Assembly: GCA_002077045.2 (NCBI GenBank)
Contig: KZ111186.1
Span: 1-64,000, forward strand
Length of the DNA stretch: 64,000 nucleotides
Reading direction: 5' to 3'
Source: Rachicladosporium sp. CCFEE 5018
Taxonomy: Eukaryota; Ascomycota; Dothideomycetes; Cladosporiales; Cladosporiaceae
Position numbers and translations under genes: made by a program. Positions within the stretch are counted from its first letter, which is position 1. Every line of letters begins with the position of its first letter. Positions 45,374-55,920 of this stretch are shown here, piece by piece. Below the pieces are notes generated by a model, which searched no databases, had not been told where the DNA came from, and worked only from the letters and a program-made list of their open reading frames with translations.

Positions 45374-46632
45374 TGGCGTTGAGCAGATAAGACACTTCGT
45401 CTTTCTTGTGTGACTCGTCCGATTTTAGGTGGCTTCCCTCCACCAGAAGACAGTATCGTGATTCTGTCCATCATAGCGTAGAAGGTGGTGGAAGAATGTC
45501 GGTACTTTATGCTATCTGAGGATTGGCATCAGGTGAGCCAAGGATGAATGCCTCATGACTAAAGCGAAACACGGCAACGAGATGAGCTCAAGCCACGCGT
45601 CCTCGTTCACACTGGGAGAACGTGATGATCTCAGTCTCATGATGATATGACCAGCCAACTCCGGTTCTTGCCGTCTGCGACTATTGACCTGTGGACAAGG
45701 GTGACACCACTCTGAGACAATCACGATACCAAATGTGGAGCACTCCACCATTGGCGGGGGGAAGGCTGAAGCGTGAAACATCTCACCCACGTTCTACCAT
45801 TGAATTGGCAAGTCGAACCACCCCAGCTGCGTAATAGCTGACGAATTTTACGATATCGATCGCGGAGGTTCAACGCGTTACTCATCCGTGTGACTGTATC
45901 GATGTAGCTAAGGCCGAGTGAATATTGTCTCAGCCACATCATGCAAATGAAAGAGAATGTGAATACTGGGAGAGATTGTGACAACAGCAGCCTTGGATGC
46001 ACTACAAATAGACTGATGCTGCGACATGAACGCACTTTTACCTGCTGCTGACGCGTCCATTGAGCTGCGAGATTCTGAAGCACATGATCTCGGCAACCCT
46101 TACCCTTGATAGCCTGTAGGTTCTGTATCTAGATGCAGGTGATCGATTTGTGTGATTCTGATGTCAATGCCCGTCACGATCATCCCATAGAAATTCTACT
46201 TGCATGATGCCATGAATGGGCTTCCCTTCAGCCCGAAAGCACAGCCGTGTGACCTGACTGATTCTTTATTGGAGCGAATTGACGTTGCATAAACTCCGCG
46301 CCGACCTACCGGAGAAGCCTTACTAGCGGAATAGCCGACAGATACTTCTACTTTGCTAGCGACTAACCCTCCATCCGCGCATTCTCTTTACATCACAGTC
46401 GAGTGCGAAACCAGTGTCCTAAGTCGCGATCCTTGCCGCGGCGTTAGAATCAGTAGAGAAGTGCAGATCATCGCTAACAAGCTTCCATCAACGCATTTGC
46501 GACAGACCATCATTGGCAAGTCCCGCCTACCCGCTTCACACTACGTAGGGTGATATGGACCTCGACGCTACGATCTTTGCTAGTCTTACAGAGCCGACTA
46601 TTCTGTTGCTGCGAGAAAGTAACAGCATTATG
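45374..46632. other. Unassigned 1.3-kb region
   Basis: No supported gene. Weak minus-strand frames near 45512-46096 lack motifs. No repeat seen. Confidence 0.3.
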
Positions 46633-46986
46633 TTATGTGGAAGTCACTACAGGGCAGAGGGCAGACAGCCCTTGACCCTTAGGTCGTACAATTGTTGACG
46701 TGCTACACACACGACAGTAGTTGAGTAGCTGCCGGCGCTGCGTCTCCCATAACTTGCATCGAAGGAGGAAATGCTCTACCGTCTCCTTCTCCTGTTTACA
46801 TGCGCACTGGTCTGTTTTTGCTACGTTTATACGGTGTAAGTATCCGTTCAGCCGGGACATGCCGGTACGGAGCTGCGCTAGGATGCTTGCTTGTCTACGC
46901 TTTAAAGAGTGGTAAAGAAGACGGGTATGGGGTCCCGGTAGACCCGTGTCACTGCGGCGTAGGTGCTGTCCAGTCTCGGTTACCAT
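46633..46986 (-). pseudogene. 3' fragment of a LINE (Tad-like) reverse-transcriptase ORF
   Basis: The minus frame reads RLLYHSLKRRQASILAQLRT, GMSRLNGYLHRINVAKTDQC, then CACKQEKETVEHFLLRCKLW and ETQRRQLL. The pattern C-x-C..ETVEHFLLRC..W is the zinc-knuckle-like end that follows the reverse transcriptase/RNase H part in many fungal non-LTR elements. The catalytic regions are not present in the window. The fragment ends at the left border of hAT copy 2. Confidence 0.65.
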
Positions 46987-46997
46987 TCCGCAAGGTC

Positions 46998-47018
46998 CAG
47001 GCTGGTCATGGAGCGAAC
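46998..47018. repeat. Left terminal inverted repeat of hAT copy 2
   Basis: CAGGCTGGTCATGGAGCGAA plus C, an exact inverted match of 49676-49696 by eye. Flanking 8 bp GCAAGGTC on the left does not equal ATCAACGC on the right, so no target duplication is visible. Confidence 0.75.
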
Positions 47019-47148
47019 ATGGAGCGAGCGTTCAGCTCGCTCCACTGCTTTGGAGCGAGCGAACACAGCTCCAAAGGAACGGAGCTGAATGAGCAATTGG
47101 TGATTGAACTGTTCACTTGTTCATGAGCATGGAGTAGCTGCTGAGTAA

Positions 47149-47208
47149 TGCTCGCTTAGAGCGGAAACTGCTCGCTTAGAGCGGGATCTGCTCGCTAAGA
47201 GTGGGATC
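47149..47208 (+). repeat. Three 20-bp subterminal tandem repeats in hAT copy 2
   Basis: Units TGCTCGCTTAGAGCGGAAAC, TGCTCGCTTAGAGCGGGATC and TGCTCGCTAAGAGTGGGATC follow directly. Copy 1 has about one related unit near 32335-32372. Subterminal repeats in hAT elements often bind transposase; here that is inference. Confidence 0.7.
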
Positions 47209-49675
47209 TGCAGTGTCCGTCTGGGGCCACTGTATACCCGCCATTCCGTAGCGTGGTTGATTCGCGTTGGTAGGGCTGAGGTTGGTGTTGTTACCTCTCC
47301 TTGCAGTCATCTCAATGCATCAAAAGCGACACTGCCTTTATCACCATGGCCTCAGACACTGCGTCCACGCTTACAGGAGAGCCTGACAACCTTACAGAGC
47401 TGCACAGGGAGTCAGGGTTGCAGACTGCACACGACAAGCGTCACACAAAGACTGGATTCCTTGTACAAGGCGACCTCCTTGCAAAGTACATGCCAACACC
47501 TCTCACTAAGAGACCAAAAAGCAGCTGGATCTGGAAGGACAAGCAGGGCATTGTACATGGAGAAGCTATTATTGAGAAGGGGACAAAGGAGCCTCTATGG
47601 CTATGCAAAGCCTGCTACAACTCTACACCAAAGCTGGTCTTTACATGCGTTGCAAGGCCAACAACTTCAGCACAAAGGCACATGGAGCTAGCACATGGGT
47701 ACGAGCTCGATGGCACACGCAAGCGGAAGCGTGAGCAGACAGCTGAGGGCAATATTGCGAAGATGCTCAAGGCACAGAGTGATGCACAGTCATTAATAAT
47801 CGACCGTGACGAATGGCAATTCAGCTACCTGCAATGGATTGTTGCAGATGATGTCTCACTACGACGTGCAGTCTCTGAGCCTCATCGACGACTGCCTGCA
47901 TAACGCAATCCGATCATGGCTCCATTGCTACCTACAAGCCACAACACCGTACGTAGTTGGCTGCTTGATGCGTACCGCAAGAGCAAGCTCGCAGTAAAGC
48001 AGGACCTCAAGCAAGCACGCAGTCGAATCACCCTTAGTTTCGACTCCTGGAAGAGCGACAATGAGGTGGACTATCTTGGTGTAATTGCTCACTACATTGA
48101 CGTAGACTTTCATCGCAAATCAGTCCTCCTTGCACTCCACAATACCTACGGTAATCACACTGGTATGGAGATAAAGCAGCACCTTATCGACATCTGCAAA
48201 GACTACAAGATTAGTACACGTATAGCCTACTTCATGGCAGACAATGCGAGCAATAACGACACTGCGATTGAGCTCCTCTCCGAATGCATGGAGATACAGC
48301 CTCGTAAGCAATGCCTTCGCTTTACAGCACATTCGATCAGCCTTGTAGCCAAAGCTGTGCTCTTTGGCGTCGACACCGACTGCATCAATCAAGTCATCCG
48401 TGAAGCAATGGGAAGATGATGACTTCGATGATACTGCACCGCACTTCGAAGAGATGATACGCAGCTCACAAGTCGACGAGCAGGTGAAGCTTGCAGCATG
48501 GAGAAAGAAGGGGCCCATTGGCAAACTGCATGACCTTGTGATACACTTTGAGGCGTAAGATCCTCAAAGCAGCGTGAGGCTACAGATGACACGAGCAGAC
48601 TCTTTGAGTCGATTGCTAATGGTGGCATTCGATGGAACAGTACACACGACATGATTGAGCGTGCAACCAAGCTCAAGGATGCCATCGAGCTCTATCAGCA
48701 ACACTTCCGTGATGATGCAGACTCTCCAACTCAAGATGATTGCCTTACCAACGATGACCGGTATGAACTAAAGCTTCTGCTCGACCTTTTGGCACCTCTG
48801 AAGCGACAGTCGATTCTGGTACAGCACAATCGCTCTGGCTATGGCGCGCTGCACGAGGCATTGAGTACTCTTGACCTCCTTATGACAAAGCTTGAGGTCT
48901 TCCGCAGGATACGTGAACACGCTCCTAATGATCACCTTAAAGCCTCTGTCTATCTTGGATGGAAGAAGCTCAACAAGTACTACCAGCTGAGTGATCAGAC
49001 TCCCGCCTATCGCGTGGCTATCATGCTGCATCCGCATTACAAGCTGAATTGGTTCCAGAAGCACTGGGGTGAGCATCATCCAGAGTGGATTAATGAAGCT
49101 AAGAAGGCTGTGCAGCAGTGCTTTGCTGCCTATGAGCCACGCTATCAAGATCTTGTCACAGAGCCAATTGTGGGTGACAGCGATGTCAAAGACCTCACCA
49201 AATTCGAGCGCTACAACCTCATCACCGACGATGATGCACTCCTTAATGAACTCGAGCGATACCTCCGTGAGCCTAGAGCGTTACCACGTGTCGACGTGCT
49301 GGATTGGTGGAGGCAGCACCACATATGATATCCAATCCTTAGCCTCATGGCATTCGATCACTTAGCTGCACCAGCAAGCAGTGCTGATTGCGAGCGTGTA
49401 TTCAGCTTTGCAGGCAACGTCATTAACGAGGAGCGCTGGCAATTGCAAGATGACCTGGCAGAGTGCATTCAATGCTTGAAGAGTTGGCTACCACAGGGAT
49501 TGATGAAAAGAGGCAGCAATGAGGCACAAGAGATGGAGCTGAGTGATTGATTTGATACCACCACCATGGATTGAACAAAAGGAACGGAGCGAACACCTAC
49601 ACGCCATGGAGTGAGCGGAGCGAGCGAGCATTCACTTCAATGGAGCTGAACGAGCATTTCCTCTTGCTCAGTTCC

Positions 49676-49696
49676 GTTCGCTCCATGACCAGCCTG
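49676..49696. repeat. Right terminal inverted repeat of hAT copy 2
   Basis: Ends TTCGCTCCATGACCAGCCTG, the reverse complement of the left end. Its outer edge falls inside the DUF3505-type coding frame, after the codons for EHFGVD. Confidence 0.75.
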
Positions 49697-51553
49697 ATCA
49701 ACGCCAAAATGTTCCCTTAATCTGGCGTTGGTGAACAATTGCTGGCCCATCCATTTCCGCCCGTCTACGGGCCATTTATTGCGCGGGTCATGTAAGAAAC
49801 TCCACCCTTCATCCGCTATGGCGTGATTATCGGCAATCTGGTTGATATCAGTCCGTGGCAATCTGTCTGGCCGCCAATCCTCGGTACCTAGCGCCATACA
49901 TAACAACTCTGCCGCCAACTGTCGCCGTGTGGTGTCTAACAAACCGTGGACAACCTCTCGTATCTGTCCCATGCTGAACTGGATCTTACGTACCAAAATG
50001 ACGTCCTGCTGGTCTCCGCTCCACCCAATCTGCCCGTCTGCATTAGTGGTATACCGGATCTTCATACCGTACATCTTTTGCGCATATATTATATTCATGG
50101 GGTGTGGGCGGCCTCCAAATGCCGTCATGGTCATGAACTTGTCCACGTCCTTCTGCACCAACTCCTGGACAACCGGCGCACCTTGCCGCGCAGCGGCTTC
50201 CTGAATCCCGGCCTGTACCTGAATGGTAACGTGGTCCTCTCGCATCCGCCACGCGCGCCGAACGACAATTGCTCGCATGGTGGTAATGACTGCGGCTAAC
50301 GTGGGCGTGTAATGAATGGCCGGCACCCAACCGTTCTTCTCTCCCCTGGCTCCCAACACGGCCAATCCGCTCAACAACCCGCTCTCGTACTCGTTATCTC
50401 CTAACGGGTGTTGGAACATGGCAATCCAAAACTCCAAATTGGCATCGATGACCTTCTCTCTTATACCGGACTGCCTGTACTCGGCTGTCTTGTCCTCCAT
50501 CCGGGCGGCGTATCGCAACTTGACTAACGCCTGCTCCTGCTCTGGGGTCAATCGGTATGCCGGCCTTGCGGTCATGGCCTCGGTTCGCCAAATATACCGC
50601 AATATCTTCAAAAACACGGCTATGTACTTCCGCATTGTCTGCACCTTCTGCTTGCCGTAAAATGGCCGGTCACTTGTGGCTGCGCCGTTCTCTCGTCGAT
50701 GGACGCACTGTAATGCGTGTCGGCCAACGATTTCGGCACGGCTGGCGTTGAATGAACGCCGGATCAAAACGGCCGTTCCAATGCACGCCTTCTCCAATGC
50801 CTCCTCGCCCTTCTCCGCTGCCGACGTGCCTTCTACGCTCTCCGGGTCAACAATCTTGTCTTGCGTCTGTTGCACTACCCACGCCTTGTATCCGCTAATA
50901 TGCTTCTCCCACCCGGTATATTCTAACCATGGGTTTGGTTCATACCGGTTACGCTGGCTCTCATCTTCCTTGCGGGCCTCTTCAAACTTCTCAAACAATC
51001 CTTCAATCCACGTATTGGCTTGTGCAATGGTATTGACTATGGGCGCCGGGCCGGGCTCTGGAACAACCTGAACCGGGAAATACCCCTGCCATGTACCGGT
51101 CTTGAAAAACCGCTGGCACGGCTGGCTGGCCACCCATAATTGCTCCAGTTTTTCTGCTATACATATCCTACTATGCTGGCCTCTCTTCCGCGGGTTCTCC
51201 CAACCGTGCTCTATCCGGCAATGTTTCTGAATACCACTTCTCTTCCGATATGTATGGTTGCATGCTCTACCGTTTACCTGGGCTATACAGCGCAATCCAT
51301 CGATGTATACGGGTATTCCACCGATTGCCACGCTGCTTATATCTGGGTATCTGACCTCGCCTGGCGTGCGTGCAATCTGTGGTATCTTGGCAACAAATTC
51401 TACAATTTGCTCGCGCTCCTGCTTGGTAACGGTACAATGGTTGGCGGTAATGTGGCCCTTGACCTGGGCCGGATTGACTGCGTATTTGCATGTCTTGTAA
51501 ACGATCACGCGGTATTTGGGCTGATGGATGAACACCCGATCAAATGCGTCCAT
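49697..51553 (-). CDS. DUF3505-type N-terminal half of a telomere-linked RecQ-helicase-like protein, truncated by hAT
   Basis: From ATG 51553 an uninterrupted frame of about 619 host codons runs to the hAT end (the frame closes inside the element at 49637). It starts MDAFDRVFIHQPKYRVIVYK and has two zinc-finger-like units: TCKYAVNPAQVKGHITANH and CIAQVNGRACNHTYRKRSG with KHCRIEHGW. It goes on with WENPRKRG, QPCQRFFKTGTWQGYFPV, NPWLEYTGWEKHISGYK, KILRYIWRTEAM, GLLSGLAVLGARGEKNGWVP and NKWPVDGRKWMGQQLF. Fungal proteins with this order usually continue into a tyrosine-recombinase-like or RecQ-type helicase half, often near telomeres; that half is missing here. In both finger units a position where I expect Cys is Tyr (VYKTC, HTYRK). 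Function of the family is not established. A telomere-like repeat lies about 310 bp upstream. Confidence 0.7.
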
Positions 51554-51862
51554 TGTCCGGTAATGTGGTTATACGATTGTTCTAATATCTAATGAACGGT
51601 ATCCGATATAAACGTGTAAACGCGTGTACGCGCTTTTGCCAATCTAACGCGTATGCCTCAATTTTTGTTCCCCACACTCCTGAACTTTGGTGGAACTTAA
51701 TAACTCTCTACTTGATTTGCATACTGATATTGATAACGACAACAATCATATATGCTGTTACAAACTGTGGCAATCTTGTCGCAATACTCTACGCTACTCG
51801 CTACCGCGATATGGGATGAAAATATGCACGAGAACATGATGTGATCGACCTCATGTGATCGA
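51554..51862. other. AT-rich upstream region of DUF3505-type gene
   Basis: About 300 bp, richer in A and T than the gene (TGATATTGATAACGAC, ATCATATATGCTG). Presumably its promoter; no specific site is identified. Confidence 0.3.
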
Positions 51863-51890
51863 CCCTTAACCCTACTAACCCTAACTCTAA
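51863..51890 (+). repeat. Interstitial telomere-like repeat, degenerate (CCCTAA)n
   Basis: CCCTTAACCCTACTAACC continues with CTAACTCTAA, so four to five imperfect copies of CCCTAA lie in tandem. TTAGGG is the usual telomere repeat of filamentous ascomycetes. The C-rich strand is on plus, so if it was once an end, that end faced lower coordinates. Short length leaves room for chance, but its place just upstream of a telomere-linked type gene supports a subtelomeric origin. Confidence 0.6.
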
Positions 51891-52468
51891 TTTGTATGAG
51901 ACCTGTCATAGGATCGACTCGATCCCAGCAACTATTTGTGAGTAGGCGCCAAGGTTTGTTCTTGGACTCAGCTTCCCGACTCCGCCTTATCATTGACACA
52001 GCCTCCAGTCGCTCCGTTTAACCCCTGCAACCCACTTGCTGCGCTGCCAATTCTCAGCGCATGGTAGATCCGCCTTGTCTGCGCCTTCGTTCGCTTGGGT
52101 CTGAAAGTCTTGCATGGGCATTGTGACCAAATCGATATAACGTTCGACTTTCAAGCCCTTAATTCCAGCGAGGTTACGTTGAGAGAATGTGCAGTACCGC
52201 TGAACCTTTGGTTAACCGACTGGACGCGAAGTAGTACTGCCAGTCGTTGTTGGAATGTACCAATGGTAGCTGTAGTGGGTGGCATTCCTGCGCTCCTTAT
52301 CACTCAGCGGACCAGGACGTGCATGATGCTTTGCCAGCTCAGCGTGCACTGCATGCAGTGCACTGCCTTGTCAATGCAGTCAGCGGACAGTATGCACACT
52401 GCGCATACAGTAGCGGTGGTTCTATGTGGTCTGGATGCGAGCATTCATCCGCTCGCAAGAAGGGCTTC
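51891..52468. other. Unassigned region with 20-bp palindrome
   Basis: About 580 bp upstream of the basic nuclear protein pseudogene. The frame of that gene is open leftwards to 52247 but lacks ATG there except in low-quality context. It contains the palindrome at 52344-52363. Confidence 0.3.
52344..52363. repeat. Perfect 20-bp palindrome
   Basis: GTGCACTGCATGCAGTGCAC equals its own reverse complement. It lies about 105 bp before the ATG of the downstream gene. It could be a dimer binding site or chance in a TGCA-rich stretch (TGCACTGC and TGCAGT recur nearby). Confidence 0.6.
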
Positions 52469-53691
52469 ATGGAGCCCATCAACGGCATGCGCTACTACAA
52501 GGACGTCCACCGCCAGAAGGACGAGGACTTAATCAGTGATACCGGCGACGTGTGCGAAAGTGAGAGCGATGCCGAGGCCAGCGACAGCAGCGACAGTGGT
52601 GTCATAGTGCCTACGATGGCGAGGTCTAGGGTTGCCAATCGCGCTGCAGCCAAGAGGAAGTCTTCCAGGCAGAAAAAGGGTGTGAAGAAGAGCGCGAAGA
52701 AGAGAGTATCAAAGAAGCGCAAGACTAATCAGAGCAGTGAGGTGGCGACTGTTGGGCATATGAGGAGTGTACAGGAAGACATGGACGACGATGATCCGAA
52801 TGGTCGGAGAGAGGCATCGTATGAGGATTTGATGAAAGGCGTTCAGCAGGCTGGTGAGTCGGGTAGGATCGAACGGCTAGGAGCGAAGACTAACACGATC
52901 TCAGCCAATGGTTTTAAGCCTGTTCACCTAATGAGTGAAGAGGGCAGCGTGCCGGCAGGAAACGTAGCGAAAACGACTGAACCCGACGCACACGACACAG
53001 CCAGTGACAGGGACTGCCCAGCTTCGTCAGCCGGTATCTTCTCAGGAGGCGAGATCACCTTCCCCGACGGCGTGGCGCAGACGACCGCATCTCATGCCGA
53101 GCTCGAGAATAAATTTGACCGCGACGGCTTGAGCCGGGATGACAATAACGCCAAGAAGAGCACGGGGAAGCCCACACGTTACAAAATCTCCCCCGGCACT
53201 AATCCACCAGCTCTATTCTGCATCCTACCGGCTTTCCTTCACCAGTCATCGAGCTTACTCCCGCGAGCTCCGTGAGTGTCGCGAGGCGCAAGGCAAAGCC
53301 GATAGTTCCAACGGCCAAGGCTGGCGCGCGGGTTTCTAGGTTCGGACCCTCACGCAACAGTGTTTTGGAAGCGGCGTCGCAATCGGAGTCTCTGTTCATG
53401 GCGGCTCCTGGCGCCAAGGGCAAAGGGTCGAAGAGAGTCGTGATGGCTCGTAGAGGCGGTGGGCGCGTGGGCGGGGGTAGGGTCAGCAAGACTGCAGTCG
53501 TTGGTGCTGCGAGTCGGAGTGCAGATTCGGGGAGGAGAGGGGTGAAGCTTGGGAAAGAGTGTGTAATGAAGGAGAGAGGCGGGTCTAGCGGAAGGGTGAC
53601 AGAGGCCGCGGAAAAGGCGAAGGCAAAGGGGGCGGCGAAGGGCAAGTGGGTGTGGTTCACAAATTGGACGGGAGACAGATGGTTGATTTAG
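52469..53691 (+). pseudogene. Basic nuclear-type protein gene with one frame shift
   Basis: From ATG 52469 the frame reads MEPINGMRYYKDVHRQKDED, an acidic Ser/Asp stretch (SESDAEASDSSDSGV), a strongly basic run (RAAAKRKSSRQKKGVKKSAK, KRVSKKRKTN), then a polar region with SYEDLMKGVQQAGESGRIER and YKISPGTNP. Near 53205 the frame shifts; the next frame continues PTGFPSPVIELTPASSVSVA, RRKAKPIVPTAKAGARVSRF and a Gly/Arg/Lys-rich tail (RRGGGRVGGGRVSKTAVVG), ending KWVWFTNWTGDRWLI at 53691. No folded domain recognised; composition suggests a chromatin or nucleolar protein. The shift lies where no intron of normal size fits, so it is either a broken gene or a sequence error. Confidence 0.5.
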
Positions 53692-54687
53692 AGGGAGGCT
53701 GGAGTTGTCATTGTAAATAAGGCTTAAGATGCAAGTTGCGGATGATTGAAGGGCGTTTCCTGGGCTTCTGGAGAGCAGCTCTTGAGACACACACTGTCCT
53801 GCCGATCAGCTCTTGACTCGAGGCTCTTCGGGTATACCTTTGGCACAGTGTAGACTCACATGGATGTAAGGTGCTTACTGAGGTCGAGCCCGGCGTTGCA
53901 GACCCATGATTGCGCTGGGTCATACTGGTGAGTGAGGGTGGGCATCCTCCAGTGGGTGCAGAGCTCACGTGACGGGGCAAATGAGTTCAATAATAATGCG
54001 ATGAATGCATTTGCTAGTTTCACGGAGCTGGTGGGTGATGGCGCAGTCGACGGGTGTTCCGTAATCGTTCAGGAGCGAGTTTTGATATCTTGCGATCCCA
54101 GTGACGTTCCAATCCGACACGCGTAGCCGGGACTGGGGATAAGGGAAGTCGGTGGCGTGTTGCAAATGGGCCACCTGCACGATCCGCGGACTAACCCCCA
54201 CGCCCGGCACATCGCGCGAGTCAGGTTGCAAACTCAACATCGCCTCTACATCAAATCATACCCGTGGGAATGGTGAGACCCTTGCGGGCCGTTGCATTTC
54301 GATCGCCGAGAGCCGCCGCTTAGGCTACACGGGGGTCTAGAACCTCGCACGGAGTCGATGCCGACAGCCCTGCACTCGGCTCGCTGTGGTCCCTGCTCTG
54401 GTCCATACATCTCGGTCCTCACGAGAAACGCATGACGATGACGCATGGCAAAGTTGGCAGACCCGGACAAAGGGCATCGGATTGCAGGTCCATGCGAAAG
54501 TGTGCATGGCCTTTGGTAGGGGTGAATCAGCGCACTGAACACCCCGTGCGAATTACCAATGGTAAGCAAAGGGGCAGTCTACTTGTAATAGCAGCGCGAC
54601 CCAGCAGCCTGGTTCAATCAACGCTCATCCTACGCAATACATGCTCGACATTCCATCTGCGTCCTGCTGCAGCACATTGCACAGTCA
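53692..54687. other. Unassigned 1-kb region
   Basis: No supported gene or repeat. Weak frames on both strands only. The right end leads into the third Zn2Cys6 gene. Confidence 0.3.
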
Positions 54688-55920
54688 ATGCTGGTCAGTG
54701 GCTGCTTGGCACTGAACGGAGACAGAGTCCGACCTGTCGCCGCGCCGACAGACCTGCAGCGATCAATATCGCCCGCCGGCATGGCGCAAAGGCGCATCGA
54801 GCCTGTGCAGCCCGCCGACCCCCCCTCGCAAGCCTCCACGATCCCATCATTGCCACACCAGGTCTCGGATCCGACACCTTTACTTGAAGAATATGGCAGA
54901 GTCGCACCGTTGAGGAGGCAGCCTTCTTCCCGGGTCAGCGATACGGAGTCCGAGGCCGCCACCAGAAAGCGCAAAAAAGCCGAGCCCGTCAAGAGCGCAT
55001 GCGCGCAGTGCCAGAAGAGGAAGACAAAGTGCTCTGGCGACCGACCGACGTGTCGCTTCTGCGTCGAACGCGGCCTCGAGTGCTCCTGGGATATCCGCGA
55101 TGGCCTGACAAGAACGGCAGACTTGAAGCAGAAGCTGCAGGACGCGAATGGGCGTGGTGACACGTTGAAGAGACTGCTGTCCGACGAGGCGAATCGAGGT
55201 GCGGCTGTCAGGCAGAAGTTGGAGGCTGCGGAGGAGCGACAGGAAGACCTGACTAGGCTCATGGAGGCGATGCGATCGAGTACAGATGAGGTATCGACAA
55301 TGCTCCTCGCTCGACTACGACTGGGCGAACCGATTAAAACCCTTATCGACTCTTTGCGTGTCTCGAATGGTCCCTCCGAGGGCGATCGTTTGTCCTCTGG
55401 CAGTCGGTCGGGCCTTGCGTCGCATACAAATTCATCTGGCTCCGGTTCTTCAATGAGGTAGGGTCATATTTTACCCATGCCGTGTTGCGGACACCTTACT
55501 GACACGTAGCTAGGAACAGGTCGAACAGCTCGATTGCAACACCGTCCTCAATATCGACCTCTCCGGACCCCTCAAAACATCGTCCCGACTATCGTCCCGA
55601 CTCTGGCGAGTCCGGCATAAGCCCATTCAGTGCACCGCGAACGCCTCTAGTTAAATCCACGAATCTCTGCCTACGCAACTTGATACCCGAGCGAGGCCAG
55701 CTTCTGGATTAGCAGAAACATGGACTCCTGTCAAAAGACAGCGAGACATGCCCCAACCTCCTAGCTCGCCGACTCGGCTAGATGGGGTGCAGGACGTGGC
55801 GATGACTTAGGCACGTGACGGCTGGTATACAGGTGTCAAGCACGAAGATTGGCAGTATGGCGAGCAGATGATCGAACAGCAGCTTCGACCGCCGCAGTTC
55901 CCGCCTACAGGGTTCGAGCG
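54688..55920 (+). pseudogene. Zn2Cys6 transcription-factor-like gene (paralogue 3), C-terminal part degraded
   Basis: Start is either ATG 54688 or, more likely, ATG 54781 (MAQRRIEPVQPADPPSQAS). A basic region (TRKRKKAEPVKS) precedes an intact binuclear cluster ACAQCQKRKTKC, then DRPTCRFCVERGLEC. A coiled-coil follows (LKQKLQDANGRGDTLKRLLS, EERQEDLTRLMEAMRSSTDE) and the helix TMLLARLRLGEPIKTLIDSL typical of this class. An intron at 55458-55513 leads in frame to SNSSIATPSSISTSPDPSKH and a stop at 55712. Another frame across that stop reads protein-like (ETWTPVKRQRDMPQPPSSP, then TAG 55811, then GVKHEDWQYGEQMIEQQLR) to 55920, so the end has a shift and a CAG-to-TAG-like stop. The DNA-binding half could still be made. 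It lacks the intron found at KxK|C in the other two. Confidence 0.62.

Larger units (their letters stand above)
46998..49696 (+). mobile_element. hAT-family DNA transposon, copy 2 (degenerate)
   Basis: Has good terminal inverted repeats (46998-47018, 49676-49696). The transposase relic starts at ATG 47346 (MASDTASTLTGEPDNLTELH), with a BED-type zinc finger (LWLCKACYN then QRHMELAHGYE), LIIDRDEWQFSYLQWIVADD, then TAA at 47901 where copy 1 has TAT. The core follows: HNTVRSWLLDAYRKSKLAV, ITLSFDSWKSDNEVDYLGV, YFMADNASNNDTAIELLSE. A length change near 48408 and a deletion near 48555 shift frames; the C-terminal half (48651-49328) is long and intact, to VDVLDWWRQHH, and the hAT dimerisation motif (SLMAFDHLAAPASSADCERV, INEERW) is in the next frame to 49550. 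It interrupts the DUF3505-type gene at 49697 and adjoins the LINE fragment at 46986. Confidence 0.87.

Noticed and set aside
53199..53660. 153-codon minus frame opposite the basic nuclear protein
   Set aside because: Pro/Ala/Leu-rich shadow of the Gly/Arg-rich coding strand.
19000..55920. Biosynthetic gene cluster (regulators plus MFS transporter)
   Set aside because: No polyketide synthase, NRPS, terpene synthase or tailoring enzyme is present, and the regulators and transporter are mostly broken.
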